Shown: positions 42,858 through 53,025 of the stretch, in pieces
Layout: every line of letters begins with the position of its first letter
Position numbering within the stretch: position 1 is the stretch's first letter
From: Arcticibacterium sp964021845
Lineage (GTDB): Bacteria > Bacteroidota > Bacteroidia > Cytophagales > Spirosomataceae
Length of the DNA: 64,000 nucleotides
Direction: 5' to 3'
Assembly (NCBI RefSeq): GCF_964021845.1
Contig: NZ_CAXHZC010000001.1
Coordinates: 1,302,001 to 1,366,000 of the forward strand
Made by a program: the position numbers and the translations under genes
The notes under the pieces: generated by a model
What the model was told of the DNA's origin: nothing
Database searches by the model: none
Seen by the model: only the letters and a program-made list of their open reading frames with translations

Positions 42858-43433
42858 CTAAAGTGTAATGGTGACCCCCATTATTTTCAAAAACTCTCTT
42901 ACAAAACTTGGGTGTGCTGGCCATGCTGGTGATGTAACCAAATTTCCATCTACAAAAGCCCCATCTACGGCTATTGATTGAAAGTCTCCACCTGCTAAAG
43001 TTACTTCTGGTTCTACAGCAGGATAGGCAGTTAGCTTTCTTCCTTTAACAACATTTGCCGCAGTTAAAATTTGAATACCATGACATATAGCCGCAACTGG
43101 TTTATTTTCATTGAAGAAATACTTTACTATTTCTAAAACTCTACTATTAAGCCTTAAATATTCTGGAGCTCTACCTCCCGCTATCACCAAACCTTCATAC
43201 GTAGTTTCATCTACTTCATCAAAACTATAGTTTAATACAAAATTATGACCTGGTTTTTCTGAATAAGTCTGGTCTCCTTCAAAATCATGTATTGCTGTTT
43301 TAACTATATCTCCTTTCTTTTTTTCTGGGCAAACTGTATGCACTTCGTATCCTACCATTTCCAGCATTTGAAATGGCACCATTGTTTCATAATCTTCAGT
43401 AAAATCTCCTGTTAAAAAAAGTACTTTTTTCAT
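42858..43433 (-). CDS. DJ-1/PfpI family protein
   Basis: A 191-residue class I glutamine amidotransferase-like protein. The nucleophile elbow is AICHGIQIL (Cys), with an upstream Glu near the N-terminus and GLVIAGGRAPEYLR. Relatives act as deglycases, chaperones or peptidases; the exact activity cannot be told. It has no signal peptide and is monocistronic. Confidence 0.9.
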   Translation of the reverse strand: MKKVLFLTGDFTEDYETMVPFQMLEMVGYEVHTVCPEKKKGDIVKTAIHDFEGDQTYSEKPGHNFVLNYSFDEVDETTYEGLVIAGGRAPEYLRLNSRVLEIVKYFFNENKPVAAICHGIQILTAANVVKGRKLTAYPAVEPEVTLAGGDFQSIAVDGAFVDGNLVTSPAWPAHPSFVREFLKIMGVTITL

Positions 43434-43830
43434 GTTTTAAATGATTTAAAATTGAATAATAAACCTCCACTATAAAAACAAAAATAGTAAGCATCCATGT
43501 AGAAAATACATAAATGAATCCCATCTATTGGAAGCTTAGCTCTATCTAGAACTATCTCAATTTACCTAAGATTATGTACTTTAAAATGGTATATAATATT
43601 AAGAAAAAGTAAAGTTTTGATGGCCTACCAGAGCCATGATAGCTAGAATTTGCTTTTCAAGCTTTTTTCAAAAAAGTATATCAAACTCCTGTGCATTGAC
43701 CATAAAATAAAACCTTCTGCATTTATGGGATTATAGTTTTTGCCCATAGTTTTCTGCATCCTAATTTCACCAATATCGATTTTTAAGAGGTCTCCTATTT
43801 TGACCTAAATTTTTAAACTTGATTCCAAAT
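43434..43830. other. 397-bp intergenic region, no gene seen
   Basis: AT-rich spacer between divergent genes. No ORF of protein-like composition, repeat or RNA gene was recognised. It must contain the promoters of the pfpI-like and lipoprotein genes. Confidence 0.5.
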
Positions 43831-45099
43831 ATGAAATACTTCGCTAAAGCATTTGTTATTTTTCTTTTCATATTTATTGCCAGCTGCGGCAATAAAGAAG
43901 ATTTAGAACCAAGCCTATCTGATGACCTAGGTTATGATGTAGAGTATACCGAAGAAACTATTCTTATAGAAGATGCCAGTGCCATTTTAGCCCTAGACAG
44001 CGTTTCACAAACTTATACCTTTGACGCCACCAAGTTTCAAAAAGAACCTGCAAATGGTGAAATTATTTTAGTAGCAGGAGAGGCTATGCGTAAAGTAAAT
44101 AGTGTTCAAAAAAGTGGTGATAAATACATTATTCAAACACAAGATGCAGCCCTAACTGATGTTATAAAGAATGGAACCATTGCATGGGAAATTACGCCTG
44201 AGTGGGAAAATGTAAGTTCGGTAAGAATGGGAGGCAAAAAAGTAGGTAGCCCTGAAGGGATTTCTGCCAATGGTATAGAGTTTTCTATAAGTAATGGCGG
44301 TATAGATCATAAGGTAAGAATAGAGCCTACTTTGACAGAGGGAAAAATAAGCTCATGTAATTTTAAAATGCAGATGGTGAAAAAAGTAGGCGGAAGTGCA
44401 ACCGTGGCTTTTACTGCCGAAGGCACCGCAAAATTGCCAAAACAAAAGACAAAAATCACCATTAAAGACGGGAAACTAGAAACCTTCATTGCCAATAACG
44501 AAGGTATATCTTCCGAAATAACACTTAGTCTTTCTGCCGCAGGCGGAAAGTCAGGGGAGCATAGCCTCAAGATGCCTGGCGTAGCCTTGAGTATTCCAAT
44601 CCGTTTTATTCCTACACCTAGTGGCCCTATCCCCATGCCCATTCCTATGTCTATAGATATCGGAATTCAATTTGTGTCACAGTTGCATATTCCAGATATC
44701 CAGTCTTCTGCCACAGCAGAGAGCAAGTTATCCTTATCTGCTGATGCGGGTTTTGAATATAAGGGTACCACTGTGGAAACTTCTGCCAAAATAGAGAAAG
44801 ATGAAATTACAGATGGCACCTTTGATTCTGCTGCTAATTTGGGGCAACCTATTGATGTACAATTTGGTATTGCTTTTCCTAGAGTAGGACTCAATATTGC
44901 TGGTCAAGAGGTAGCTTATGTGCACACAGGATTTACTACTGGGTCTAGTTTATACTGGGGCCCACTATGTAAAAGTGGCTATGTAAAATTATTAGTAGAA
45001 GGTGGTTATGGCTTAAAAGTTCTAGGTCAAACTATTGCCGAAGACAAAAAAGTATTTGCTGAAAGCCAAAAGGTAGCAAAAAGTGAAAACTGTCAATAA
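43831..45099 (+). CDS. Large lipoprotein of unknown function
   Basis: The ATG at 43831 opens a lipoprotein signal peptide (lipobox FIASC, Cys about residue 19) and is preferred to the TTG at 43819. The mature part of about 400 residues is beta-rich with many Gly, Ser and Lys residues, alternating strands (KIEKDEITDGTFDSAANLG) and two late cysteines. No family is recognised. It could be an outer-membrane-anchored beta protein. A terminator follows. Confidence 0.7.
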   Translation: MKYFAKAFVIFLFIFIASCGNKEDLEPSLSDDLGYDVEYTEETILIEDASAILALDSVSQTYTFDATKFQKEPANGEIILVAGEAMRKVNSVQKSGDKYIIQTQDAALTDVIKNGTIAWEITPEWENVSSVRMGGKKVGSPEGISANGIEFSISNGGIDHKVRIEPTLTEGKISSCNFKMQMVKKVGGSATVAFTAEGTAKLPKQKTKITIKDGKLETFIANNEGISSEITLSLSAAGGKSGEHSLKMPGVALSIPIRFIPTPSGPIPMPIPMSIDIGIQFVSQLHIPDIQSSATAESKLSLSADAGFEYKGTTVETSAKIEKDEITDGTFDSAANLGQPIDVQFGIAFPRVGLNIAGQEVAYVHTGFTTGSSLYWGPLCKSGYVKLLVEGGYGLKVLGQTIAEDKKVFAESQKVAKSENCQ

Positions 45100-45116
45100 A
45101 ATATACTCAAGCATAA

Positions 45117-45150
45117 AAAAAAACTGCCAGTTTATGCTGGCAGTTTTTTT
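45117..45150. terminator. Bidirectional terminator
   Basis: AAACTGCCAG and CTGGCAGTTT pair around TTTATG, with A8 before and T7 after. It serves the convergent lipoprotein gene and GH65 gene. Confidence 0.92.
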
Positions 45151-45171
45151 AGTAAATTCTAGCAAACTTCT

Positions 45172-47403
45172 TTATAGGTCTTTAACTTCATAACCGTCTT
45201 TATTCACAGTTACTTCTTTCAATGTACCTTGAAATCCAACTCTAAAAGAGTAAGAATCCCAACTACCAGGCAACACTGGATTAAAAGAAAGCTTACCATT
45301 TTTCACTCTCATTCCACCGAAACCCTTAACCACTGCCATCCAAGTACCTGCCATAGAAGTAATGTGAAGGCCATCTTCAGTGTCGTTATTATAATCGTCA
45401 AGGTCTAACCTTGCTGTACGTACATACATTTCGTCCGCTTTGTCAATTCTTCCTAACTTACAAGCCAAAATGGTATGCACACATGGTGAAAGCGAACTCT
45501 CATGAACGGTCATTGGCTCATAAAAATCAAAATTCCTTTCTAATTCTTCTTTCGAGAAATCATCTTCATGGAAATACATTCCCTGAAGCACATCAGCCTG
45601 TTTTATAAAACAAGACCTCAAAATTCTATCCCAGCTCCATTTTTGGTTAATTGGTCTGTGCTCTTCAATATCCGAAGCCGCTATTAGTTCTTTATCTAAA
45701 AAACCATCTTGCTGTAAAAACACTTGCCTTCCCGTATCATAAGGAAAGTACATATTCTCTATGATGTCCTTCCATTTTTCCGTTTCAGCAGCTTCGTCAA
45801 AGTTAAGTTCAGCCTTTACGCCACCATTTTCTTTAACATAATTAAGAGCTTCTAAAGTGTATTTCAATGTCCACTTTGCCATATAATTGGTATACCAGTT
45901 ATTATTGACATTGTTTTCATACTCATTTGGCCCCGTAACGCCTAGCATCACATATTTCTTTTTGTCTTCAGACCAATTCACTCTTTGAGCCCAAAAACGG
46001 GAAATACCTATTAATACGTCTAAACCATAATCTTTCAAATATGACTTATCGCCTGTATAATTGATATAATCATGAATAGCGTAAGCTATTGCCCCATTTC
46101 TATGAATTTCCTCAAAGGTTATCTCCCACTCATTATGGCACTCTTCGCCATTCATGGTCACCATTGGGTACAGTGCTGCTCCTTTAGAAAAACCAAGAAG
46201 CTCCGCATTTTCAATAGCTTTCTGAAGATGGTTATGCCTGTAAACTAATAGATTTTTTGACACCTCTTCAGGAGCAGTAGCTAGGTAAAAAGGAATACAA
46301 TAGGCCTCTGTATCCCAGTAGGTTACCCCCCCGTACTTTTCGCCCGTAAAACCTTTGGGTCCTATATTTAATCGAGCATCTTTCCCTGTATAAGTTTGTT
46401 CTAAATGGAATATATTAAACCTAATACCCTGCTGAGCAGCTATATCACCGTTAATTTGAATATCATTATGGTTCCATTTTTCTTCCCATGCTTTTTTGTG
46501 GTCGCCTAAAAGTACCTCAAAGCCCAAATGAGCTATGTCATTCAAGTATTTTTTAGCAACCTCTATTTGAGTCTCTGGAGCATGATTTTCAGAAGAAAGG
46601 TTGCAAACGTACTTCTGTACAGTAGTTTTAATATTTGTAGTTAAAGGCACTTCAAAAGTTCTTCCTACATATTTCTCTCCACGAACCGGCAATGACTTCA
46701 CTTCCTGCACCTTTTCTGCTTGAAAAAGCTTAACTCTCATACCAGAGGTTATGGTAAACCTAGGTACGTTTTCCCATGGAGATTCTTTCGTTTTTAGAGT
46801 CAAATAGGCTTCTGTTCCTACCAACTCCTTATTTACCTCCTCCCAAAACTTTTCACCATGATTGGAGTCTCTATTACTCACATCTCCATCCAAGAACGCT
46901 GTTATTTTTGCTTTTCCAGCAAAATTTAAAGGAGTAATAGAATAGCTCAAAACAGCCGCTTCATCATGAGACATACTACAAAATCTCACAGATTCTATTC
47001 TTAGCTCATGACCATTCTCCATTTTGACAGTACATACTCTTTTCAGGGTACCATCTTTCATGTTTAGCGTTCGCCAAAAGCTAAGGATTTCGCATGTAGC
47101 CAAATCTAACTCCACACCATCTATCTGAATAGAAAGTCCGTTCCAGTTTATGGCATTAATCACTTTAGCAAAGTAATTAGGGTAACCGTTTTTCCACCAA
47201 CCTACTTTGGTTTTATCTGGATACCAAACACCAGCTATATAATTCCCTTGTAAAGATTTACCTGAGTAAGTCTCTTCAAAACTACCCCTTTGACCCATAC
47301 GGCCATTGCCAAGACTCATTAACGATTCCGTGACCTCATTATATTCCGGGTGAAAGCCCTCCTCTATAATGCACCATGGGTCGTGTTTTATATAATTTTT
47401 CAT
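45172..47403 (-). CDS. Glycoside hydrolase family 65 phosphorylase (maltose/kojibiose/trehalose type)
   Basis: I take the start at 47403 (MKNYIKHDPW), which has a purine-rich AGAGAGAT upstream; the alternative ATG at 47430 adds nine residues. The fold is the GH65 beta sandwich plus (alpha/alpha)6 barrel. The catalytic Glu lies in GVTGPNEYENNVNNNWYTNY (near residue 490), and the phosphate loop is HESSLSPCVHTILA. The product would be beta-glucose-1-phosphate, matched by the beta-phosphoglucomutase gene 144 bp upstream. Maltose is the likeliest substrate because of the neighbouring GH13 and transporter genes. Confidence 0.93.
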   Translation of the reverse strand: MKNYIKHDPWCIIEEGFHPEYNEVTESLMSLGNGRMGQRGSFEETYSGKSLQGNYIAGVWYPDKTKVGWWKNGYPNYFAKVINAINWNGLSIQIDGVELDLATCEILSFWRTLNMKDGTLKRVCTVKMENGHELRIESVRFCSMSHDEAAVLSYSITPLNFAGKAKITAFLDGDVSNRDSNHGEKFWEEVNKELVGTEAYLTLKTKESPWENVPRFTITSGMRVKLFQAEKVQEVKSLPVRGEKYVGRTFEVPLTTNIKTTVQKYVCNLSSENHAPETQIEVAKKYLNDIAHLGFEVLLGDHKKAWEEKWNHNDIQINGDIAAQQGIRFNIFHLEQTYTGKDARLNIGPKGFTGEKYGGVTYWDTEAYCIPFYLATAPEEVSKNLLVYRHNHLQKAIENAELLGFSKGAALYPMVTMNGEECHNEWEITFEEIHRNGAIAYAIHDYINYTGDKSYLKDYGLDVLIGISRFWAQRVNWSEDKKKYVMLGVTGPNEYENNVNNNWYTNYMAKWTLKYTLEALNYVKENGGVKAELNFDEAAETEKWKDIIENMYFPYDTGRQVFLQQDGFLDKELIAASDIEEHRPINQKWSWDRILRSCFIKQADVLQGMYFHEDDFSKEELERNFDFYEPMTVHESSLSPCVHTILACKLGRIDKADEMYVRTARLDLDDYNNDTEDGLHITSMAGTWMAVVKGFGGMRVKNGKLSFNPVLPGSWDSYSFRVGFQGTLKEVTVNKDGYEVKDL

Positions 47404-47547
47404 TTTTATCTCTCTTTTAATAAACTCCAAATGAGGTTTGACTTAACTACCATCACCTTGGAAAGGTCTAAGACCCTACATGCCTAAGAAAGCAACCTTA
47501 AATAACTAGTAATAAAGTTATTATTGCCTAGGCATTATTATTTTAAA

Positions 47548-48201
47548 CTATGACTGTAATTCCTTCAAAAGGTCACTCAAATTTTCTCCATCAAAAGAAC
47601 TCAAATTCATGTCTGCATTTGGCAAATTTTCTTTAGAACCAATGCCTATGGCTTTCATTCCAGCTGCATGAGCCGCTTCTATGCCGGCATAAGCGTCTTC
47701 TATAACCAAACATTCCTCATTTTTCAAACCAAGAGCTTCCGCTCCTTTTAAAAATACTTCAGGGTCAGGCTTTGACTTAGTAACCGAATTACCATCTACT
47801 ATGGCATCAAACTTATCCATCAAACCTATTTTTACTAAAATTTTAGGAGCGTTTTTACTTGCCGAACCTAAAGCCATTTTTAATCCCGAATCCTTTATTT
47901 GTTTAATAATGGATTCAATACCTGGCAGAATTTCATCCGTGGTCATTTGCTCCACCATCTCTACGTACCAATCATTCTTTTTCGTTGCTAATTTCAGAAT
48001 TTCTTCCTTCGGTAAAGTAACACCGCCTTTCGCTAAGATTCTATCTATAGAATCCATTCTACTAATACCTTTCAGCGTCTCATTAAACTCCTCATCTATA
48101 TCAAAACCTAATTCGTTTGCCATCCTTCTCCACGCAGAATAGTGATATACTGCAGTGTCAACAATTACACCATCCAAATCAAATAATATTCCTTTTATCA
48201 T
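47548..48201 (-). CDS. pgmB: Beta-phosphoglucomutase (HAD family)
   Basis: A 217-residue HAD phosphomutase converting beta-glucose-1-phosphate to glucose-6-phosphate. The motifs are FDLDGVIVDTAVYHYSAWRR (nucleophile and acid/base Asp at 8 and 10), LGSASKNAPKIL, KSKPDPEVFL (Lys) and VIEDAYAGIEAAHAAGM (metal Asp). The cap contains the family's GISRMDSIDRIL. It is the first gene of the pgmB-GH65 operon and divergent from the GH13 gene. Confidence 0.95.
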   Translation of the reverse strand: MIKGILFDLDGVIVDTAVYHYSAWRRMANELGFDIDEEFNETLKGISRMDSIDRILAKGGVTLPKEEILKLATKKNDWYVEMVEQMTTDEILPGIESIIKQIKDSGLKMALGSASKNAPKILVKIGLMDKFDAIVDGNSVTKSKPDPEVFLKGAEALGLKNEECLVIEDAYAGIEAAHAAGMKAIGIGSKENLPNADMNLSSFDGENLSDLLKELQS

Positions 48202-48542
48202 AGTCTAAATTCACTTTTAAAATTTCTTAGGCTTCGCAAAACTAAATCCCAATTTACAATGCTTAAAACAGATTTGATGTCAAAAGGTGCCACTTGCAGT
48301 ATTATGTTTTGACTTGACAATTCATTTTCCTATTATTTATTGCAATTTTCATACTTTAAATGCTTTTACAAATCATTCTTTCTCATACTTTGGTCAAACT
48401 GCTTTATTCTCTATACAAAAAACAAATTCTTGGCTAATTAAACATCCTTAGCCAACTTGAAATCTTAACTTTGACAAAATTAAAATCCGAAACACGACCT
48501 AGAATACTTAAATTTCAAATAAAAAGAACTTAGCAGGACTAT
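48202..48542. other. 341-bp divergent promoter region of the maltose module
   Basis: Separates pgmB and the GH13 gene. A TAACTTTG at 48466-48473 fits the -7 element of a Bacteroidota promoter for the GH13 gene, but no TTTG is found 19-21 bases upstream. No operator-like palindrome was recognised and no regulator gene is adjacent. Confidence 0.4.
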
Positions 48543-50276
48543 ATGACTCAAAACGTGTCGGGCAAAAAATCAGATAAACTTACTTTCTACCAAATATTCA
48601 CTAGGCTATTTGGAAATAGCAATACCACAAATAAATACTATGGTAGTATTCAGGAAAATGGCGTTGGTAAATTAGCCGATATCAACAAAAACGCTCTGAA
48701 GAGTCTTAAAAAATTAGGCATTAGCCATGTATGGTATACCGGTGTAATAGAGCATGCCACCATGACAGATTATAGTTCCTACGGAATCAAAAAAGATAAC
48801 CCACTCGTGGTTAAAGGGAAAGCGGGTTCTCCATATGCCATAAAAGACTATTACGATATAGACCCTGACCTAGTCACTGATGTAAAAAACAGAATGGCCG
48901 AGTTTGAAAATTTGGTCAAAAGAACGCACGAGGAAGACCTGAAAGTTATTATAGACTTTATTCCAAACCATGTGGCTAGAGAATACAAGTCTGATGTAAC
49001 AAGAGACGGGGTACTCAATTTTGGGGAAGACGATGACCCTTCAAAAGGGTTTTTACCACAAAACAATTTCTATTATCTGCCAGGTAGGGAGTTTAAAGTA
49101 CCATCGGAAGTAAAATCTCCTATAAAAATTGATGAACCTTATATAGAGAAGCCAGCTTTAGCCACGGGAAACGACGTGTTCTCTGAAGCACCTAGCATTA
49201 ATGATTGGTTTGAAACTATAAAATTAAATTATGGCGTAGACTATCAAAATGGTCACACTAGCCATTTTGACCCAATTCCTGATACTTGGCTTAAAATGAG
49301 AGATATTCTCCTTTATTGGTCAAAAAAAGGAGTAGACGGTTTTAGGTGCGACATGGCACATATGGTTCCTGTTCCTTTTTGGACTTGGGTTATCAAAGAG
49401 GTAAAAAAGGATTTTCCTGACATGCTTTTCATTGCCGAAATTTATGATGTAGGCTTATATCATGATTTTATTTTTAAAGGCGGTTTTGATTATTTATATG
49501 ACAAAGTAGGTCTTTATGATGCCTTAAGGCGATTGATGGAAGGGCATGGAAATGCTAATGACATTACAAAAGTGTGGCAAAATGAATCTGGAGAATATGC
49601 CAATCACATGTTACGCTTTCTTGAAAACCATGACGAACAGCGAATCACCTCGCAGCAATTTGCCAAAGATGCCAAAATTGGTTTACCAGCGATGGCACTT
49701 TCAGCTTATCTGCATGATGGACCATTGATGCTTTATTTTGGACAAGAGATTGGTCTGAAACCTAACGGTGCAGAAGGTTTTCAAAGTGACGACGGAAGAA
49801 CCTCCATTTTTGACTACTGGGGCTTGGACGAAATGGCTAGATGGAATAATGAAGGCAAATGGAACCTAAGCAAACTTACTAAAGAAGAAAAGGAACTCAG
49901 GAAAGCTTATACCGTAATAAATGAAACGGCCACTTCAAACGAGGCCATTAATGCAGGGAAGTTCTTTGACCTACAATATGTCAATATTGGTAATCCTGCC
50001 TATAACGACACCAAGGTTTATTCCTTTTTACGTTATACTGCTTCGCAAAAATTACTATTCGTTTTCAACTTTGATTTGAATAATTCTTACAACTTTAAGC
50101 TTAAATTGCCAAAACTGGCCTTAGGCATGATGGGAGTTCAGGAAAAAGAAATCTCGCTAAAAGGTCTCAAGCAAATCAATAAACCTATTAAAAGTCAAAA
50201 GATAAGCGGATTAGCTGACACTGAAATCAACATTAACATCTCAGAAAATAGCTGGCAAGTCTTTGAAATTAAATAA
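48543..50276 (+). CDS. Cytoplasmic GH13 alpha-amylase-family enzyme
   Basis: A 577-residue alpha-glucan enzyme without a signal peptide, so it acts inside the cell. The (beta/alpha)8 catalytic triad is in place: Asp270 (GFRCDMAH), Glu299 (FIAEIYD) and Asp364 (LENHDEQR), with substrate loop DFIPNHVARE. The N-terminus FYQIFTRLFGN and the subfamily pattern suit maltodextrin-active glucosidases or neopullulanases. The MFS transporter gene begins four bases after its stop. It would shorten imported oligosaccharides for the GH65 phosphorylase. Confidence 0.93.
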   Translation: MTQNVSGKKSDKLTFYQIFTRLFGNSNTTNKYYGSIQENGVGKLADINKNALKSLKKLGISHVWYTGVIEHATMTDYSSYGIKKDNPLVVKGKAGSPYAIKDYYDIDPDLVTDVKNRMAEFENLVKRTHEEDLKVIIDFIPNHVAREYKSDVTRDGVLNFGEDDDPSKGFLPQNNFYYLPGREFKVPSEVKSPIKIDEPYIEKPALATGNDVFSEAPSINDWFETIKLNYGVDYQNGHTSHFDPIPDTWLKMRDILLYWSKKGVDGFRCDMAHMVPVPFWTWVIKEVKKDFPDMLFIAEIYDVGLYHDFIFKGGFDYLYDKVGLYDALRRLMEGHGNANDITKVWQNESGEYANHMLRFLENHDEQRITSQQFAKDAKIGLPAMALSAYLHDGPLMLYFGQEIGLKPNGAEGFQSDDGRTSIFDYWGLDEMARWNNEGKWNLSKLTKEEKELRKAYTVINETATSNEAINAGKFFDLQYVNIGNPAYNDTKVYSFLRYTASQKLLFVFNFDLNNSYNFKLKLPKLALGMMGVQEKEISLKGLKQINKPIKSQKISGLADTEININISENSWQVFEIK

Positions 50277-50279
50277 ACT

Positions 50280-51623
50280 ATGAAATCAAAAAAGCCAAAC
50301 CTAAGTACAAGCCAAATATGGAATATGAGTCTTGGCTTTTTAGGCATTCAGATGGGTTTTGCCCTTCAAAACGGCAACGCCAGCCGAATTCTTTTAAATT
50401 TTGGTGCAGATGTAGAAGAGCTTTCTTGGTTTTGGATTGTAGCTCCACTCACAGGAATGATAGTGCAGCCTATAGTTGGTTATTTCTCAGATAAAACTTG
50501 GACCAAACTTGGTAGAAGAAGACCTTTCTTTCTAGTAGGTGCCATCATTGCTTCCGTAGGGCTTTTGCTTATGCCAAATGCCCATTTATTTATTAAGTAT
50601 TTGCCGGCACTGTGGGTTGGAGCAGGTTTTCTTATGATAATGGATGCCTCCTTTAATATCTCTATGGAGCCTTTTAGAGCTCTGGTGGCAGACAAACTGA
50701 ATTCTGAACAAAGAACCCAAGGTTACGCTATTCAGACGGTGGTGATAGGCATAGGTGCTGTGATTGGCTCTTGGCTACCCTATGTACTCACTAATTGGCT
50801 TGATATTACCGGAAGTACAGTTGGCGGCGTAGCTCTCAATGTGGTTTGGTCGTTTGTGATAGGAGCCATCATCTTACTTAGTACCATTATCTGGACAGTT
50901 TCTAAAACGCCAGAATACTCTCCAGAAGAAATAGCCCAGTTTGAAACCCCTGAAGAAAAGTCTGAAGCACTTATAGATAGCTCTTTCAAAAGTGTTTTTG
51001 TTGATTTTAAAAACATGCCTCAAACCATGAAACAGCTTGGTTTGGTGCAGTTCTTCTCTTGGTTTGGACTCTTCTCCATGTGGGTTTTTGCTACGCCAGC
51101 CATCGCTCAGCACACTTACGGCTTAGCGGCTACAGACAGTAGCTCTCCCCTATTTAATGAAGCTGCCGACTGGGTTAGTGTTCTTTTTGGTTTTTATAAT
51201 TTAGTGTCTGCCGTTTACGCTTTTGCTTTACCAAAAATTGCGAAGACCTTTGGAAGAAAGAAAACACATTCCTATTCCCTAATATGTGGAGCCGTAGGTT
51301 TAATTTCTATTTACTTTATTTCAAACCCTAACCTGCTTATCTTATCTATGATAGGCATAGGTATAGCTTGGGCTAGTATTTTGGCCATGCCTTACGCTAT
51401 TTTAGGCGGGGCTATTCCTGCTAAGAAAATGGGGATATACATGGGGATTTTCAACTTCTTTATCACCATTCCACAAATCATAAACGCCATAGTGGGCGGG
51501 CCTATCATGAAAAACTTCTTTGGTAATCAGGCTATTTTTAGTTTGGTATTAGCAGGCGTGTGTTTCGTTTTAGCTGCTGCCGCTACTAGCTTAGTTACTG
51601 ATTCGGATGAAGTAGTTTCTTAA
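50280..51623 (+). CDS. MFS sugar transporter (maltose/sucrose, GPH/SLC45-like)
   Basis: A 447-residue inner-membrane protein with about 12 hydrophobic segments. Family motifs are the N-terminal QIWNMSLGFLGIQMGFALQNGNASRI in pieces, and the loop 2-3 sequence DKTWTKLGRRRPFF, typical of sucrose/maltose:proton symporters. A long cytoplasmic loop lies at about residue 210-245. Cotranscription with the GH13 gene makes a maltose-like oligosaccharide the probable cargo. Confidence 0.92.
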   Translation: MKSKKPNLSTSQIWNMSLGFLGIQMGFALQNGNASRILLNFGADVEELSWFWIVAPLTGMIVQPIVGYFSDKTWTKLGRRRPFFLVGAIIASVGLLLMPNAHLFIKYLPALWVGAGFLMIMDASFNISMEPFRALVADKLNSEQRTQGYAIQTVVIGIGAVIGSWLPYVLTNWLDITGSTVGGVALNVVWSFVIGAIILLSTIIWTVSKTPEYSPEEIAQFETPEEKSEALIDSSFKSVFVDFKNMPQTMKQLGLVQFFSWFGLFSMWVFATPAIAQHTYGLAATDSSSPLFNEAADWVSVLFGFYNLVSAVYAFALPKIAKTFGRKKTHSYSLICGAVGLISIYFISNPNLLILSMIGIGIAWASILAMPYAILGGAIPAKKMGIYMGIFNFFITIPQIINAIVGGPIMKNFFGNQAIFSLVLAGVCFVLAAAATSLVTDSDEVVS

Positions 51624-52079
51624 ATAGCCTTTGCCAAAACAAGACTTGTGTCGCCAAAAGCCTTAAGTCTGCTTTAACTTATACTTCTACCATTGTCGTA
51701 GAATTTTTAAACTCTTTTTACTCTTTAATCGTACCTCATCGGTCAATAGGTTCTTTGTAAAGACTAGAATTGGGCAAAATTGAGTATCAAAATCCCCGTT
51801 TTTAGTCAAAATAAGAGCGTCTTTTCGGAAGAATATTTCTCATTAAGCTGAAAAAACCAAATAGTCAAAGAAATTTACTGGCAGCAACCATACGTTTCTT
51901 AACATTTACTTAATATAAAAATAATATAATCGGTATGAATAATTTTCCCTCAAATTTCGCTATCCTTTTACTAGGACTGATTGTACTTTTCCAAGAATGT
52001 TACATTTTCCGCAAACGTTTTAAAATACTAATAACCAATAATTTAACAAGTAAACAACAAGGCCACCGCTATTAATATA
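51624..52079. other. Long intergenic stretch, nothing recognised
   Basis: An AT-rich gap after the transporter gene. No ORF of protein-like composition, repeat, tRNA or terminator-type stem was seen. The promoter of the next gene begins at 52080. Confidence 0.45.
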
Positions 52080-52110
52080 TTGCAGTTAGAACAATAAGAC
52101 CGTATCTTTG
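52080..52110 (+). promoter_or_regulatory. Bacteroidota-type promoter of the GH108 gene
   Basis: TTG at 52080-52082, 20 bases, then TATCTTTG at 52103-52110. The leader to the ATG at 52227 is about 110 bases and contains a small stem ACCGC/GCGGT just before the start. Confidence 0.65.
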
Positions 52111-52226
52111 TATCGTTTTAAAGGCATTAGAATAATCCAAACACAACTAAAAACATTTGCAGTCAAAGGCTGCCGAACCGCGAGTAAAGTATTGCGGTGG
52201 TAAGGTTATACCAACCAATAAATTGT

Positions 52227-52808
52227 ATGAATCAAAGACGTATAAACGTTTTTCTTTTAACAGTTAGTTCTTTAATTTTTTGTTTTAACGTTAACGCGGC
52301 CTCTTTTGAAAAGTATGCACCAAAATTGATGCACTTCGAAGGAGTTGGATACGGAATCCATAAGCCTATTTGGGGAGAAAAAGATTTTACGAAATCTGAA
52401 GCCCTTAAAATTCATCGTCAACATTACTGGAACCGCTTCCATGGTGACCTCTTTGAGAGTCAGGAAGTAGCAGAAGTATTTATAGATCATATCATAAATG
52501 CTGGCTCCGGTAAAAATAAAGCCAACATCAAAGCTTTTGAAGCTATCATAGGTGCTGAGCAAGACGGAATTTTGACAGTTGATGATGTTAAAAGAGCAAA
52601 TAGCTTCTACTTTGCCGAGCAAATTGTAAATCCATATGCGAAATACAGAGTGCTTTATTATAAAACTAGAAGCCATGTAGGCGAAAATCCAGGATGGATA
52701 ATCCGAGCGAAATCATTTATGATGCGTAACGCTTTTGGAATCGTTGCTCTGACGGATATCAGTCTGCCAGATTCAATTGAAAGAAGATTTAGACATGTTA
52801 GGCTTTAA
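52227..52808 (+). CDS. Exported GH108-type muramidase (ZliS-like)
   Basis: The ATG at 52227 opens a signal peptide (CFNVNAA) and is preferred to the GTG at 52197. The mature protein of about 170 residues shows the GH108 pattern: the presumed catalytic Glu in MHFEGVGYGIH, HRQHYWNRFHGDLFES and VFIDHIINAG. It also has a C-terminal PG_binding_3-like part (IIGAEQDGILTVDDVKRAN). It would cleave peptidoglycan in the periplasm. Unlike phage copies, no holin or tail gene is nearby. Confidence 0.78.
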   Translation: MNQRRINVFLLTVSSLIFCFNVNAASFEKYAPKLMHFEGVGYGIHKPIWGEKDFTKSEALKIHRQHYWNRFHGDLFESQEVAEVFIDHIINAGSGKNKANIKAFEAIIGAEQDGILTVDDVKRANSFYFAEQIVNPYAKYRVLYYKTRSHVGENPGWIIRAKSFMMRNAFGIVALTDISLPDSIERRFRHVRL

Positions 52809-52836
52809 ATAGCCCAAGACTTTAGCGAGTCACCCG

Positions 52837-52872
52837 AAAAGCCCGTCTCTCATAGGAGTGATGGGCTTTTTT
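52837..52872 (+). terminator. Terminator of the GH108 gene
   Basis: AAAAGCCCGTCTCTC pairs imperfectly with GAGTGATGGGCTTTT, followed by further T residues, 28 bases after the stop. Confidence 0.8.
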
Positions 52873-53025
52873 ATGTCCACACTTTGCTGCTCTAATAACG
52901 TTAAAACCAATAGCCTACCAAACCTCTCATCAAGCATACGCTCCCCTTAAAAGAAATTAGTTTTGATACAGCTTTTTTAGTCCTAATATGCAAAACAAAT
53001 TAGATGAAAAAGAATAAAAAACAGT

